Source of the DNA: Microbacterium kunmingense
GTDB taxonomy: Bacteria; Actinomycetota; Actinomycetes; Actinomycetales; Microbacteriaceae
NCBI RefSeq assembly: GCF_023155745.1
Contig: NZ_JAKNUS010000004.1
Coordinates: 124,001-188,000 of the forward strand
Direction: 5' to 3'
DNA length: 64,000 bases
Below, piece after piece: positions 8,234 through 17,465 of the stretch; the first letter of the stretch is position 1; the number at the start of each line of letters is the position of its first letter. The translations under genes and the position numbers were made by a program. Under the pieces are notes generated by a model. The model was not told the DNA's origin and searched no databases. It worked only from the letters and a program-made list of their open reading frames with translations.

Positions 8234-8740
8234 ATGGACGCTGAACTGCGAACGGACGTCGTGGTGCGGCCGGTACGAGACGTCGATGCCGTCGCTCTCG
8301 GCCAGGTGCACGCCACGTGCTGGCATGAGACCTACGATCACGTGATCAGCAAAGCGGCGCTGGAGAAGATCTCGCCCCGCCGCCTAGCTGAACTGTGGAC
8401 CCACTGGGCCGTTCAGGGCCCGGAGTTCAAGATGAGCGCTGCGCTGGTCGACGGGGAGATCGTCGGCTTCGTCGGTTCGGGCCCCGCCCGCGACAAGGAC
8501 GCACCGCGCAACCGCGAGCTCTACTTCATCTACCTCCTCGACGCGTACCACGGCAAGGGGATCGGCCAGAAGCTGTTCGATGCCGCGGTCGAGGAGGGCG
8601 AGCCGCTCTACCTCTGGGTGGGTGAGGACAACCCGCGCGCGCACCGCTTCTACGAGCGCAACGGGTTCACCCTCGACGGCGCCTCGCACACCGAGCCCTT
8701 CCTCGGCGAGACGCTCACCGAGGTCCGGTTCGTTCGCTGA
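8234..8740 (+). CDS. GNAT-family N-acetyltransferase
   Basis: 168 residues. The acetyl-CoA-binding strand and loop are visible as [20 protein letters not shown] (Q/R-x-x-G-x-G/A type, here YHGKGIG), followed by [19 protein letters not shown], the usual GNAT beta-bulge and last helix. The substrate is not predictable. TAGAGT at 8222-8227 lies six bases before the ATG with no SD, so the mRNA is probably leaderless. The F420 ligase gene begins 7 nt after the stop and is probably cotranscribed. Confidence 0.88.
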   Translation: MDAELRTDVVVRPVRDVDAVALGQVHATCWHETYDHVISKAALEKISPRRLAELWTHWAVQGPEFKMSAALVDGEIVGFVGSGPARDKDAPRNRELYFIYLLDAYHGKGIGQKLFDAAVEEGEPLYLWVGEDNPRAHRFYERNGFTLDGASHTEPFLGETLTEVRFVR

Positions 8741-8747
8741 CGTCGCC

Positions 8748-9548
8748 GTGCTGAGCGTCTGGGCGCTGGAGGGCATCCCCGAGATCACCACCGGCGTCGA
8801 TCTCGTCGAGATCATCGCGACGGCGGCGGCCGACACCCTGGAGGACGGCGACATCGTGGTCGTCACCTCGAAGGTCGTGTCGAAAGCCGAGGGTCGCTTC
8901 GTCCGCGCGGACGACCGCGAAGACGCCATCACCGCCGAGTCGGTCCGAGTGGTCGCGCGGCGGGAGGGTCCGAGCGGGCACGTCACCCGCATCGTGGAGA
9001 ACCGGCTCGGCATCATCGCCGCGGCCGCGGGAGTGGATGCGTCCAACACCCCCGAGGGCACGGTGCTGCTGCTGCCGGAAGACCCCGATCGTTCTGCCCG
9101 GCAGCTCGCGTCCGGCCTCCGAGCGCGTCTCGGGGTGCGCGTGGGCGTCCTCGTGTCCGACACCCTGGGCCGGGCGTGGCGCGAGGGCCAGACCGACCAC
9201 GCCATCGGGGCCGGAGGGGTGAGGGTCTTCGAAGACCTCCGGGGGACGACGGATGCCGAGGGTCGGCCCCTCGCCGTGACCATGCCGTGCGTGGCCGACG
9301 AGCTGTGCGCCGCGGCGGACCTCGTGAAGGGGAAGGTCGGCCGCCGTCCCGTCGCCGTGGTCCGCGGCCGTGGCGACCTGGTCGGCGACCTCGAGCTGCC
9401 CGGCGCCCGGTCGATCGTCCGTCCGTCCGAGCGCGACATGTTCCGGCTGGGGGCCGACGAGGCCTACGCCGAGGGGTTCGCCGCCGGCCGTGCCGGTGGC
9501 GAACCCCTGGGCGACTCCGGTCGTCAGCCGGCGCGCAGCTCCACCTGA
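8748..9548 (+). CDS. cofE: Coenzyme F420-0:L-glutamate ligase
   Basis: 266 residues. This GTP-dependent enzyme adds the gamma-linked glutamates to F420-0. Family signatures visible are [20 protein letters not shown] near the N-terminus, [29 protein letters not shown], and the late [15 protein letters not shown] and RGRGDL segments. In mycobacteria the activity is fused to a nitroreductase-like domain (FbiB); here the ligase stands alone. The GTG at 8748 avoids overlap with the GNAT gene and gives the usual family length. The last 25 bases overlap the 3' end of the convergent DUF4097 gene. Other F420 genes are not in the window. Confidence 0.9.
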   Translation: MLSVWALEGIPEITTGVDLVEIIATAAADTLEDGDIVVVTSKVVSKAEGRFVRADDREDAITAESVRVVARREGPSGHVTRIVENRLGIIAAAAGVDASNTPEGTVLLLPEDPDRSARQLASGLRARLGVRVGVLVSDTLGRAWREGQTDHAIGAGGVRVFEDLRGTTDAEGRPLAVTMPCVADELCAAADLVKGKVGRRPVAVVRGRGDLVGDLELPGARSIVRPSERDMFRLGADEAYAEGFAAGRAGGEPLGDSGRQPARSST

Positions 9549-10420
9549 CCGGCGGTGACGGTCACCTCGACGGTGCTGCGCGCGCCCGGGGTCGAACCGA
9601 GGCCGTTGTCGAAGTCGCCCGCCGACACCTCCGAGGTGATGTCGTACTCGCCCTCGGGCACGGTCGCGGTCACCCGTCCCGCGCTGACGTCGAATGTCAT
9701 CTCATCCGGCTGCGCGCCGGTCAGTACGAGATCCATGTCGCCCGCGCTGACGCTGACGTTCGCCTCGGCGACATCCGACAGTTCGAGATCGGCCTGCCCG
9801 GCGGACACCGTCGCATCCAGCGCGCGGGCCGATCCGGTGATGTCGATGCTGCCCGCGCCGAGCTCGAGGTCGAGCTCGCCGAAGTCGCCGTCGACGACGC
9901 GGAGGTCACCGGCGTTCATCGTCAGGGCGGCGTCGATCCCGTCGAGCGTGTCGGGAAGGGTGAGCACGGCCTCCGAGCGCTCGCCGAACATCCACCCGCC
10001 CCACCAGCGGTTGGGCGAGGACACCCGGATGGTGTCTTCGACGCGCTCCAGGCGCCACTGATCGGCGCCCCACCCGCGGGTCACCTCGAGCGTCGCCTCG
10101 TCGACGTCGGCGAACTCGATGCGCAGGCTCCCGGCTCCCACCTCGGTCTCGACTTCGGTGACGCCGGTCGTGTCGGCCGACGTCGAACCGCCGACCCCGC
10201 TCCCGCCTCCGCCGACGGCGGCCGCAGCGGTGCCGACCGCTGCGGAACCGAGGGTGCCGAGGATGACGAGGGCGCCGAAGGCGCCGACGATGGTCGCGAC
10301 CACCCGGGGGGCGGCTGACCGGGACCCGGCCGACCGGGGCGCGGCCGGGTCGGGCGTGGGCTGCGAGGCGGCCGGGGCGGGCGAGGCGGCCTCGGGCGGC
10401 GGCGGAGGGACGGTGCTCAT
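9524..10420 (-). CDS. Membrane-anchored DUF4097/toast-rack beta-repeat protein
   Basis: 298 residues. A proline/alanine-rich cytoplasmic N-terminus (1-38) leads to one membrane helix around 40-65 and a Gly/Ser linker. Residues 90-298 are a beta-helix-like series with short turns recurring every 20 residues or so ([49 protein letters not shown]), typical of DUF4097 putative adhesin domains. Its start overlaps the response regulator stop by four bases (ATGA), so it is the third gene of a kinase-regulator operon. In related systems such proteins sit with cell-envelope stress regulators; a sensing or accessory role is inference. Confidence 0.85.
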   Translation of the reverse strand: MSTVPPPPPEAASPAPAASQPTPDPAAPRSAGSRSAAPRVVATIVGAFGALVILGTLGSAAVGTAAAAVGGGGSGVGGSTSADTTGVTEVETEVGAGSLRIEFADVDEATLEVTRGWGADQWRLERVEDTIRVSSPNRWWGGWMFGERSEAVLTLPDTLDGIDAALTMNAGDLRVVDGDFGELDLELGAGSIDITGSARALDATVSAGQADLELSDVAEANVSVSAGDMDLVLTGAQPDEMTFDVSAGRVTATVPEGEYDITSEVSAGDFDNGLGSTPGARSTVEVTVTAGQVELRAG

Positions 10421-11124
10421 CGGTTCATTCCTGTCTGGGAGGGTCCGCTCGGCGGACGGGGTGCGGGGGCGGCAGGGCCGCCGTGTTCGAGGTGGGCGAG
10501 GGCGGCGAGCACCCGGCGGTTGCCGGAGTCGTCGGGTTCGAGGTCGAGCTTCTGGAAGACCGCCGTGATGTGCTTCTCGACGCTCCCCTCGCTGACGTGC
10601 AGGGTGCGGGCGATCGCCTGGTTGGATCGCCCCTCGGCGATGAGCGCGAGGACGGTGGATTCGCGGTCGGTGAGCCGCTGCATCCGCTCGTCCACACGCC
10701 GCCGGGCCAGCAGCTGCGCGACCACCTCGGGGTCGAGGACGGTGGCGCCCTCGCCGATCCGGGCGACCGCGTCGAGGAACTCGCCGACGTCGGCCACACG
10801 GTCCTTCAGCAGGTAGCCGAGGGCGCCGCCGCTGGCGGCGATGAGGTCGGCGGCATAGCGCTCCTCGACGTACTGCGAGAGCACGAGAACCGGCAGCTGC
10901 GGGAGCCGGGCCCGCAGCGACAGGGCGGCGCGGATACCCTCGTCCGACCAGGTGGGTGGGAGCCGGACGTCGAGGATGCAGAGGTCGGGGGCGACCTCGT
11001 CGACGGTCTCGTCGAGGAGCACCGCGTCAGGGAGGGCGGCGACCACCTCGTGCCCGGCGTCGGCGAGGAGCCGGCTGAGGCCCTCGCGCAGCAGCGCGGA
11101 GTCTTCGCAGATCAGGATGCGCAC
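10417..11124 (-). CDS. NarL/LuxR-type response regulator
   Basis: 235 residues. The receiver begins RILICEDSALLREGL, with acidic pocket ED, phosphoacceptor Asp in LCILDVRLPP and the switch Lys in GYLLKDRVADV. The C-terminal LuxR helix-turn-helix is LTDRESTVLALIAEGRSNQA followed by ISEG-like VSEGSVEKHI. The GTG start at 11124 lies inside the end of the kinase gene (13-nt overlap), and the stop overlaps the DUF4097 start by 4 nt, so all three are translationally coupled. A Pro/Gly-rich tail of about 20 residues follows the helix-turn-helix. Confidence 0.93.
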   Translation of the reverse strand: MRILICEDSALLREGLSRLLADAGHEVVAALPDAVLLDETVDEVAPDLCILDVRLPPTWSDEGIRAALSLRARLPQLPVLVLSQYVEERYAADLIAASGGALGYLLKDRVADVGEFLDAVARIGEGATVLDPEVVAQLLARRRVDERMQRLTDRESTVLALIAEGRSNQAIARTLHVSEGSVEKHITAVFQKLDLEPDDSGNRRVLAALAHLEHGGPAAPAPRPPSGPSQTGMNR

Positions 11125-12443
11125 GGGATGCTCACCTCCACCGAGGTGGGTCCGCCGATGGGGCTGTCGAGCCGCGCCGTGCCGCCCGCCGCCAGGACCC
11201 GGTTGATGATGCCGTCGATGCCGCCGCCGGCGATCACCTGTGCGCCGCCGACGCCGTTGTCCTCGACGCGGGCCCACAGGGTGCGCGACCCCGTCTGCGG
11301 TTCATCGCGGAGCCGCACGACGACGCGGCACTCCGAGGCCCGCGCATGCTTGGCGGCGTTGGTGAGCGCCTCGGCGATCGCGAAGTACGCCGCCGCCTCG
11401 GTGTCGCGCGAGCAGCGCCCGTCCATCCGGACATCCAGCTGCACCGGCACGACCGAGCGCGCCGCGAGCGCGGAGAGGGCGGCGTCGAGTCCGCGGTCAT
11501 CGAGGACGGAGGTGTGGATGCCGCGGGCGAGCTGTCGCAGCTCGGTGATGGCGGCCTTCGTCGAGGTGTGGGCTTCGGCGATGAGCTCCTTGGCCGCGGC
11601 CGGGTCGGTGTCGAGCTTCTGCTGGGCGAGGCCCAGCGTCATCCCGACCGACACGAGCCGTGGCTGGACGCCGTCGTGGAGGTCGCGCTCGATGCGCGTG
11701 CGCTCGAGGTCGGCGGCGCGTACAGCGCCGACCCGCTGGGCGTTCGAGGCGCGGGCCTCTTCCGCCAGCTGCGCCTCCCGGGAGGGCACCATGATCGCCC
11801 GGGCGAGCACCCCGTGGAGGATCGCGAGGCCGACGATGCCGCCGACGGCGAGGATGACGACGAGGATGCCGACGAGCGCCGCCCATCCGCTGGCGACGAC
11901 GAAACCCGTGCCGAAGAGGCGGAGGACGCCGTCGTCGGCGAACAGCGGACTGAAGGTGAAGACGATGCCGCTCGAGATCGCTTGGAACAGGAAGAGCACG
12001 ATCCCGCCGAGCAGGGTGGCGACGGCGAGATTCGCGATCGCCCGCCACATGCCCGGATCGATCGCCTGCTGGCCGAGGGAGCGGAGCCATCCGCCGAAGC
12101 CCGGCCTGCCGCTGCGACGCAGGCGGCGCGGGCTGAGCCCGAAGTGGTACAGGCCGTCGACGCGGGCGGTTTCGAGCCAGCCCAGTGCGAAGAGCACGTA
12201 CACGAGTCCGACGAGGAAGAGCAGTCCGATGCCGATGACGAGGAGGAGTCCGAGTCCGAGTCCGAGCAGCGAGAAGAGGAAGCCGAAGAGGGCGGAGCCG
12301 ATCACGCCGAGCGCCGCGAGATGGGCGATCGCGAACGCGATGCGCGCGGGCGAGGCGATCTGCGATCTCGTCTTCGCGGGGCGCGCCGGTGTGGCGCCGG
12401 GAGCCTCGCGCGGTGCGGCGGGGGTCAGAGGAGCTGTGGTCAT
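11112..12443 (-). CDS. Sensor histidine kinase (HisKA_3, integral membrane sensor)
   Basis: 443 residues. Four hydrophobic segments between residues 25 and 230 form a membrane sensor domain of the actinobacterial 'putative sensor' type, with no large extracellular loop. The dimerisation helix is ERTRIERDLHDGVQPRL, whose His is the phosphorylation site, and the ATPase has EALTNAAKHA and VEDNGVGG. The ATG at 12443 follows TACCGT (12451-12456) by 7 nt with no SD; the longer frame start at 12488 lacks any signal. It is the first gene of the kinase-regulator-DUF4097 operon. The signal is unknown; membrane perturbation is plausible. Confidence 0.92.
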   Translation of the reverse strand: MTTAPLTPAAPREAPGATPARPAKTRSQIASPARIAFAIAHLAALGVIGSALFGFLFSLLGLGLGLLLVIGIGLLFLVGLVYVLFALGWLETARVDGLYHFGLSPRRLRRSGRPGFGGWLRSLGQQAIDPGMWRAIANLAVATLLGGIVLFLFQAISSGIVFTFSPLFADDGVLRLFGTGFVVASGWAALVGILVVILAVGGIVGLAILHGVLARAIMVPSREAQLAEEARASNAQRVGAVRAADLERTRIERDLHDGVQPRLVSVGMTLGLAQQKLDTDPAAAKELIAEAHTSTKAAITELRQLARGIHTSVLDDRGLDAALSALAARSVVPVQLDVRMDGRCSRDTEAAAYFAIAEALTNAAKHARASECRVVVRLRDEPQTGSRTLWARVEDNGVGGAQVIAGGGIDGIINRVLAAGGTARLDSPIGGPTSVEVSIPCAS

Positions 12444-12502
12444 GACACCCACGGTAGAACTGCGGCCTGTTCGGCGCGCCCGAGGCATCCGGACTCTTCG
12501 GT

Positions 12503-12516
12503 GGGGGTTATCCCCC
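12503..12516 (-). terminator. Weak hairpin after the cytochrome b gene
   Basis: GGGGG and CCCCC flank a four-base TTAT loop, about 9 nt downstream of the cytochrome b stop. There is no T tract on the transcript, so this may be a weak terminator or only a processing barrier. The rest of the 81-bp gap holds the leaderless promoter of the kinase gene, which reads in the same direction. Confidence 0.35.
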
Positions 12517-12524
12517 GGGGGTTC

Positions 12525-14288
12525 TCACCGGCTCTTCACCGTGCCGAACAGGCGGGCGATGGGAGCGACGACCAGGGGCCGGGCGGCAACCCACCCGGCG
12601 ACGATGACGCCGACCCCCAGGGTGAAGATGATGAGCCCCGCCCAGTTGTCGGCGTAGGCGTTCGGGTCGACCGATCCCTGCGCGGCGTACATGTGGTTGA
12701 GGTTGCGCAGCGCCCCGGTGGCGAAGACGAGCGTCACGTGGAAGATGATGAAGACCACGAAGGAGAGCATCACGGGGAAGTGCACCTTCCGCGCCCATTC
12801 CACCGGGTAGAGCCGGTTCAGGCGCTCGGCGTTCTTCGGCCAGAAGCCGCTCATGCGCACGCCCGTGATGATGGCCAGCGGCGCCGCGAGGAACACGGTG
12901 GCGAAGTAGGCCAGCTGCTGCAGGGAGTTGTAGTTGACCCACCCGTTCTCGGTCGGCCAGTCGAGCGAGAGGTACTGCAGGCCCGCGCTGATCGCGTTCG
13001 GGATGACCTCCCAGCTCGTCGGCACGATGCGCACCCACTGGCCGGTGGTGAAGAGCAGGACGACGTAGATGAGGCCGTTGGTCACCCACAGCACGTCGAG
13101 CGCCTGGTGAAGCCACAGGTTCAGGCTGATCTTGCGGCGCTTGTTGCCCCGCGGACTCCAGAACACCGTCGGCCGCTTCTCGGTGCGCACCTGGAGGCCG
13201 GTGCGGATGATCAGCACCATCAGGAAGACGTTGAAGAAGTGCTGCCAGCCGAGCCAGGCGGGGATGCCGACCGGCGCCCACTCGGGCAGGTGGTACTCGC
13301 CGGGGAACTGCTCGACGAACCCCTGCAGGGGCGGGACGCTCAGGAGGAACCGCACCATCACGACGACGAGCCCCGCCGCGACGAGCAGCGTGAAGCCGCC
13401 GACGGCGGCGACCCCCGCCCACTGGAACGGGGTGTACGGACCGATGCGGCGAGCCTCGGCGGGGGGAGCCGGGCGAACGGATGCTGCGGCACCGGGGAAC
13501 ACGGTCGGGGTGAACGGCAGCGGGGCTCGGGCTTCATCAGGGACCGTCGCGACCGCACTGTCTGCCGATGCGGAGGGAGCGGTCGAAGCGGGGACGCGAG
13601 CGTCACCGTCGCGAGCCGTCGATTTCTGCGGCGCGGATGCCGCGGGGGCGACGTTCTCTGACGTGTCGGCGGGCGTTTCGACTCGCTGCGCTCGCGGGGC
13701 GACCGGCTCGGGGTCGGCGGTCGTCCCGCGAGGGCGCGAGGCGCCCGAGACGACACGCACCTTCCCCGCCGGCGGCCACGGCTCGCCGCCCGCGACCCGA
13801 GGGAGCCCGCGTCGAACGCGCACTCCCTCGCGAGCCGTCGATTCATGCGGCGGGGATGCCGCGGGGGCGACGTTTTCTGACGGGTCGGCGGGCGTTTCGG
13901 CTCGCTCTGCTTGCGGGCCGACCGGAGAAGGTGCGGCGGCATCCGTCGCCCCGCGAGGGTGCGGAGCGCTCGAGACGACACTCACCTCCCCCGCCGGCGG
14001 CCAGGGCTCGCCGCCCGGAACCCGGGGCAGACCGCGGCGCATCCTCCTCGGCTCGCGAGCCGTCGCATCCTGCTGCCCGGATGCTGCGGGGGCGACGTTT
14101 TCTGACGGGTCGGCGGGCGTTTCGATTCGCTGTGCGGGAGGGGTTGCGGGCGTGGCCTGCACGACGGGCGTTGCCTCGACGACCGGCGGCGCCTCGACGA
14201 CCGGAGACGCCTGCCCCGCAGGAGGCCACGGCTCGCCGCCCGGAACCCGAGGCAGGCCGCGGCGCACGGTCCGCGCAAATGTCGCCAT
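12525..14288 (-). CDS. Cytochrome b/b6-domain membrane protein with a tandem-repeat N-terminus
   Basis: 587 residues. The C-terminal 310 residues carry membrane segments with the spacing of the b-type cytochrome family that serves hydrogenases and formate dehydrogenases. Candidate haem-ligand His residues are WQHFFNVF, LWLHQALDV, ARKVHFPVML and FIIFHVTL. The N-terminal 265 residues are soluble-looking and contain three copies of RRGLPRVPGGEPWPPAG and three of ETPAD(P/T)SENVAPAAS, at spacings of 73-75 residues. The start lies 4 nt after etfA, with AAGAAGG about 9 nt upstream, so it is the last gene of an etfB-etfA-cytochrome operon. Transfer of electrons from ETF to the quinone pool is an attractive inference, not shown. 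Whether the repeat region is translated as written deserves checking. Confidence 0.85.
   Translation of the reverse strand: MATFARTVRRGLPRVPGGEPWPPAGQASPVVEAPPVVEATPVVQATPATPPAQRIETPADPSENVAPAASGQQDATAREPRRMRRGLPRVPGGEPWPPAGEVSVVSSAPHPRGATDAAAPSPVGPQAERAETPADPSENVAPAASPPHESTAREGVRVRRGLPRVAGGEPWPPAGKVRVVSGASRPRGTTADPEPVAPRAQRVETPADTSENVAPAASAPQKSTARDGDARVPASTAPSASADSAVATVPDEARAPLPFTPTVFPGAAASVRPAPPAEARRIGPYTPFQWAGVAAVGGFTLLVAAGLVVVMVRFLLSVPPLQGFVEQFPGEYHLPEWAPVGIPAWLGWQHFFNVFLMVLIIRTGLQVRTEKRPTVFWSPRGNKRRKISLNLWLHQALDVLWVTNGLIYVVLLFTTGQWVRIVPTSWEVIPNAISAGLQYLSLDWPTENGWVNYNSLQQLAYFATVFLAAPLAIITGVRMSGFWPKNAERLNRLYPVEWARKVHFPVMLSFVVFIIFHVTLVFATGALRNLNHMYAAQGSVDPNAYADNWAGLIIFTLGVGVIVAGWVAARPLVVAPIARLFGTVKSR
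13611..14124. repeat. Three in-frame ~219-225 bp DNA repeats inside the cytochrome b gene
   Basis: On the + strand GCGAGCCGTC begins at 13611, 13830 and 14055, the last copy diverging after GCGAGCCGTCG. A block beginning GACGTT(T/C)TCTGACG and ending GGCGGGCGTTTCG begins at 13650, 13869 and 14094. The spacings are 219 and 225 bp, multiples of three. The first copy contains 26 bases (13670-13695) identical to the intergenic repeat at 37495-37520. The blocks also resemble the GACGGGTCG repeats at 23.4-23.6 and 61.0 kb. The coding repeats therefore look derived from dispersed non-coding repeats. Confidence 0.8.
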
Positions 14289-14292
14289 CGCG

Positions 14293-15270
14293 CTACGCCT
14301 TCTTCTTCGCCTCGAGCGCCTCGATCAGCTGCGGCACAACGGTGAACAAGTCGCCCACGACGCCGAAATCGGCGATCCCGAAGATCGGGGCGTCAGCGTC
14401 CTTGTTGATCGCCACGATCGTCTTCGCCGTCTGCATGCCCGCCTTGTGCTGAATGGCCCCCGAGATGCCGAGCGCGACATACAACTGCGGCGAGACCGAC
14501 ACACCCGTCTGGCCGACCTGGTACGACTGCGGTACGTAACCGGCGTCGACGGCCGCGCGCGACGCGCCGACCGCCGCACCGAGCACGTCGGCCAGCTGCT
14601 CCACGAGCGCGAATTTCTCGGCCGATCCGAGTCCCCGGCCGCCCGAGACGACCTTCGTCGCTCCCCGCAGCTCCGGTCGGCTCGAGGCGGCGACGGCTTC
14701 CTCGACGGAGAGGACGGATGCTGCGCGCCGACCTGATCCCGGCACGGTCAGCGTCTCGACGACCGGGGCCGCCACCGCCTCGGCGCGCGCTTCGATCGCA
14801 CCCTGCCGCACAGTGATCACCGGCGCGCCCCAGGTGACGGCGGCATCGACGTTGTAGGTCGCACCGAACACGGAGTGGTGCGCGACGACGCCCTCGGCGT
14901 CGCGGGAGACCCCGACCGCGTCGGCGCACACGCCCGCACGCGTCCGGGCGGCGAACCGCGCCGCGACCTCCCTGCCCTCGACCGAGTGTGAGATCAGCAC
15001 GGCATCGGGTCGCACCTCTGTCACGGCGGCGTCGAGCGCGTCGACGACCGGGACCGAGAGCCCCTCCCCGGGCGAGGCGACGAGGACCGTACCCGCGCCG
15101 AGCGCCGCGGCGGCTGCGGCGGCCGCCTCACCGTCGTCCGTCACCACGAGCGCCACCGGTGTGCCCACCGCGGCCGCCGCCCCGACGAGTCCCGCGGCGC
15201 TCTTGGCGAGCTCGCCCGAGGGCATGACATCCAGCAGCACCAGGATCGCGTCATCCGCGTATTCAGCCAT
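14293..15270 (-). CDS. etfA: Electron transfer flavoprotein alpha subunit
   Basis: 325 residues, the FAD-binding subunit of the heterodimer that accepts electrons from acyl-CoA dehydrogenases. The FAD-binding half has [13 protein letters not shown] near 215, [20 protein letters not shown] and [19 protein letters not shown], which are family signatures. It follows etfB with 7 nt between the stop and the ATG, and TGAGGG provides the ribosome site; a GTG one codon earlier is possible. The cytochrome b gene starts 4 nt after it. An acyl-CoA dehydrogenase operon 2 kb away is a likely electron source. Confidence 0.95.
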   Translation of the reverse strand: MAEYADDAILVLLDVMPSGELAKSAAGLVGAAAAVGTPVALVVTDDGEAAAAAAAALGAGTVLVASPGEGLSVPVVDALDAAVTEVRPDAVLISHSVEGREVAARFAARTRAGVCADAVGVSRDAEGVVAHHSVFGATYNVDAAVTWGAPVITVRQGAIEARAEAVAAPVVETLTVPGSGRRAASVLSVEEAVAASSRPELRGATKVVSGGRGLGSAEKFALVEQLADVLGAAVGASRAAVDAGYVPQSYQVGQTGVSVSPQLYVALGISGAIQHKAGMQTAKTIVAINKDADAPIFGIADFGVVGDLFTVVPQLIEALEAKKKA

Positions 15271-15277
15271 CACGCCC

Positions 15278-16054
15278 TCACACCAGCCGGTTCTCTGCGA
15301 GGAAGTCGGCGAGCTTCCGCCCCGCGTCGCCCTCGTCGACGATCTTCACGCCCGCTTCGCGCGGGGGCCGCTCGGCCAGCGAGATGACGATCGATCGCGC
15401 CGCCTCGGGCTCGGCGGCGTCGAGACCGAGGTCGGCGAGACTCAACGTCTCGAACGGCTTCTTCTTCGCCGCCATGATGCCCTTGAAGTTCGGGAATCGC
15501 GCGTCCGGGAGCGCCTCGGTGATCGAGATCACCGCCGGGAGCTCCGCCCGCAGCCGCATCGACCCGGCATCGCTCAAGCGGACTCCCTCGACGGCGTCAT
15601 CGGAGATCTCGACCGAGGTCAGATTCGTCGCGCTCGGCACGTCGAGGATCTCGGCCACCATCGCCGGGACCATTCCGCCCGAGCCGTCGGTGGAGAGGTT
15701 GCCGGCGATGACGAGATCGAACCCGATACGCTGCAGCGTCGCGGCGAGCACCTCAGCCGTGAGTCCCATGTCGGCACCGAGGAGGTCACCGTCGACCACC
15801 TGCACCGCCGACGCGGCACCCATCGCCAGGCCCTTCCGCACGGTCGCGGTGGATGCCTCCGATGCCATCGAGAGCACCACGACCTCGGTGCCTTCATGCC
15901 CGTCGGCGTACGAAAGCGCCACTTCGAGCGCGCGCTCGCAGATCTCGTCGAGCACGCGTTCGCTCGCCTCGCGTTCGGCGAGCCCGGTCTCCAGGCTCAG
16001 CTTCCGATCACCCCACGTGTCGGGTACCTCTTTGATCAGCACCACGATCTTCAT
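15278..16054 (-). CDS. etfB: Electron transfer flavoprotein beta subunit
   Basis: 258 residues, the AMP-binding ETF subunit. It starts [16 protein letters not shown], carries [20 protein letters not shown], and ends with the ETF-beta signature region [17 protein letters not shown] leading to [16 protein letters not shown] stands 5 nt before the ATG. It is the first gene of the etfB-etfA-cytochrome b unit and is divergent from the MarR gene, so the 102-bp gap between them probably holds control sites; I saw no clear palindrome there. Confidence 0.95.
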   Translation of the reverse strand: MKIVVLIKEVPDTWGDRKLSLETGLAEREASERVLDEICERALEVALSYADGHEGTEVVVLSMASEASTATVRKGLAMGAASAVQVVDGDLLGADMGLTAEVLAATLQRIGFDLVIAGNLSTDGSGGMVPAMVAEILDVPSATNLTSVEISDDAVEGVRLSDAGSMRLRAELPAVISITEALPDARFPNFKGIMAAKKKPFETLSLADLGLDAAEPEAARSIVISLAERPPREAGVKIVDEGDAGRKLADFLAENRLV

Positions 16055-16156
16055 GGAGCCTCCTTGTCCGTCTGGTCGAGTCTATTGCCGCGGATGCCGC
16101 GGACAGCGGGGCCCGGGGCGGGGATCCCGGTACCGTGGTAAGGGGAAGGAGCCGCC

Positions 16157-16687
16157 GTGGCCCGACGTCTGCCGATCGATCCGATCGCCGAAGCCAAGCG
16201 CCAGTGGCTCGCGCACGGCTGGACAGATGCCGCTGCCGGCATGACCGCCGTCACCTCGATCATGCGGGCCCAGCAACTCATGCTCGCACGGGTCGATGCG
16301 GCGCTCCGGCCCTTCCACCTGACCTTCGCCCGATACGAGCTGCTGACTCTGCTGAGCTTCAGCCGCGCCGGGCGCATGCCGATGGCCTCGGCGTCCGCCC
16401 GCCTGCAGGTGCACCCCACGAGCGTGACGAACACGGTCGATCGGCTGCAGGCCGACGGGTACGTCAGGCGCGAGCCGCATCCCGTCGACGGTCGGGCGAC
16501 GCTCGTGGTCCTCACCGATGCCGGTCGCGACCTGGCAGAGCGGGCGACCGCTGCGCTCAACGCCGAGGTCTTCTCCGAGCCGGGGCTCAGCGTCGACGAC
16601 ACCGACGAACTCGTCTCCATCATCGCCCGCATGCGCCGCGCCGCGGGCGACTTCGACGACCCGCGGCCGACCCCCGAGCCGCTGTAG
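16157..16687 (+). CDS. MarR-family transcriptional regulator
   Basis: 176 residues. The winged helix-turn-helix runs from FARYELLTLLSFSRAGRMPM through LQVHPTSVTNTVDRLQADGY (recognition helix) to the wing RREPHPVDGRATLVVLTDAG. GGGGAAGGAG gives a clear ribosome site ahead of the GTG start, and TACCGT at 16131-16136 could be its -10 box. It is divergent from etfB and ends one base before the convergent enoyl-CoA hydratase gene, so it is well placed to regulate etf genes, the neighbouring acyl-CoA operon, or both. The ligand is unknown, with an acyl-CoA or aromatic acid possible. Confidence 0.9.
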   Translation: MARRLPIDPIAEAKRQWLAHGWTDAAAGMTAVTSIMRAQQLMLARVDAALRPFHLTFARYELLTLLSFSRAGRMPMASASARLQVHPTSVTNTVDRLQADGYVRREPHPVDGRATLVVLTDAGRDLAERATAALNAEVFSEPGLSVDDTDELVSIIARMRRAAGDFDDPRPTPEPL

Positions 16688-16688
16688 C

Positions 16689-17465
16689 TCACCGGTTCTC
16701 GAACTCCGGCCGACGCTTCTCGCGGAAGGCGCGCATGCCCTCCTTCTGGTCGGCGGTGTCGAAGAGCGCGGCGAAGGCCTGCCGCTCGAAACGGAGGCCC
16801 TCGGCGAGCGAGGTCTCCTGCGCCGCATCCAGCGCCGCCTTCGCCGCGTACAGCGACGGCAGCGACTTCGCCGCGATCTGCTCGGCGAGCGCCGCGGCCT
16901 CGGCGAGCAGATCGGATGCCGGGACGACGCGTGACACCAGGCCGGCCCGCTCCGCCTCGTCGGCGGTCATGTTCCGCCCCGAGAGGATCAGCTCGGCGGC
17001 CTTGTAGGGCCCCACCGCACGAACCAGTCGCTGAGTCGCGCCCATGCCGGGGATCACACCGAGGTTCACCTCGGGCTGGCCGAACACCGCGGTGTCGGCG
17101 GCGAGGATGATGTCGCACATCATCGCCAGCTCGCACCCGCCGCCGAGCGCGTAGCCCGAGACGGCGGCGATCACGGGGGTGCGCAGCGCCGCGAAGCGCC
17201 CCCACCCGCCGAAGTGATCGGTCATGAGCATCTCCAGGCCCGACTTCTCCTCCATCTCCTTGATATCGGCGCCGGCGGCGAAGGCGCGCTCCGAGCCCGT
17301 CACGACGATCGCGCCGATGCGGTCGTCGGCATCCCAGCGGGTCGTCACGTCGACGATCTCGCGCATCACTGTGGTGTTGAGCGCGTTCAGGGCCTTCGGC
17401 CGGTTCAGCGTGATCCACCCGACGCGGCCGCGCGTCTCGGCCAGAATCGTCTTGTACTCGGTCAT
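16689..17465 (-). CDS. Enoyl-CoA hydratase
   Basis: 258 residues of the crotonase family. The CoA/oxyanion segments are [13 protein letters not shown] and [15 protein letters not shown], and the first catalytic Glu is in [17 protein letters not shown]. The second is expected in the following [11 protein letters not shown] helix. It should hydrate a short or branched enoyl-CoA, methacrylyl-CoA if the operon degrades valine. The start overlaps the upstream dehydrogenase stop as ATGA (17462-17465). It is the last gene of the three-gene operon. Confidence 0.92.
   Translation of the reverse strand: MTEYKTILAETRGRVGWITLNRPKALNALNTTVMREIVDVTTRWDADDRIGAIVVTGSERAFAAGADIKEMEEKSGLEMLMTDHFGGWGRFAALRTPVIAAVSGYALGGGCELAMMCDIILAADTAVFGQPEVNLGVIPGMGATQRLVRAVGPYKAAELILSGRNMTADEAERAGLVSRVVPASDLLAEAAALAEQIAAKSLPSLYAAKAALDAAQETSLAEGLRFERQAFAALFDTADQKEGMRAFREKRRPEFENR

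Noticed and set aside
13611..14124. Regularly spaced repeats resembling a CRISPR-like array
   Set aside because: Unit length is 219-225 bp, divisible by three, and the repeats are coding; no cas genes or short spacers.
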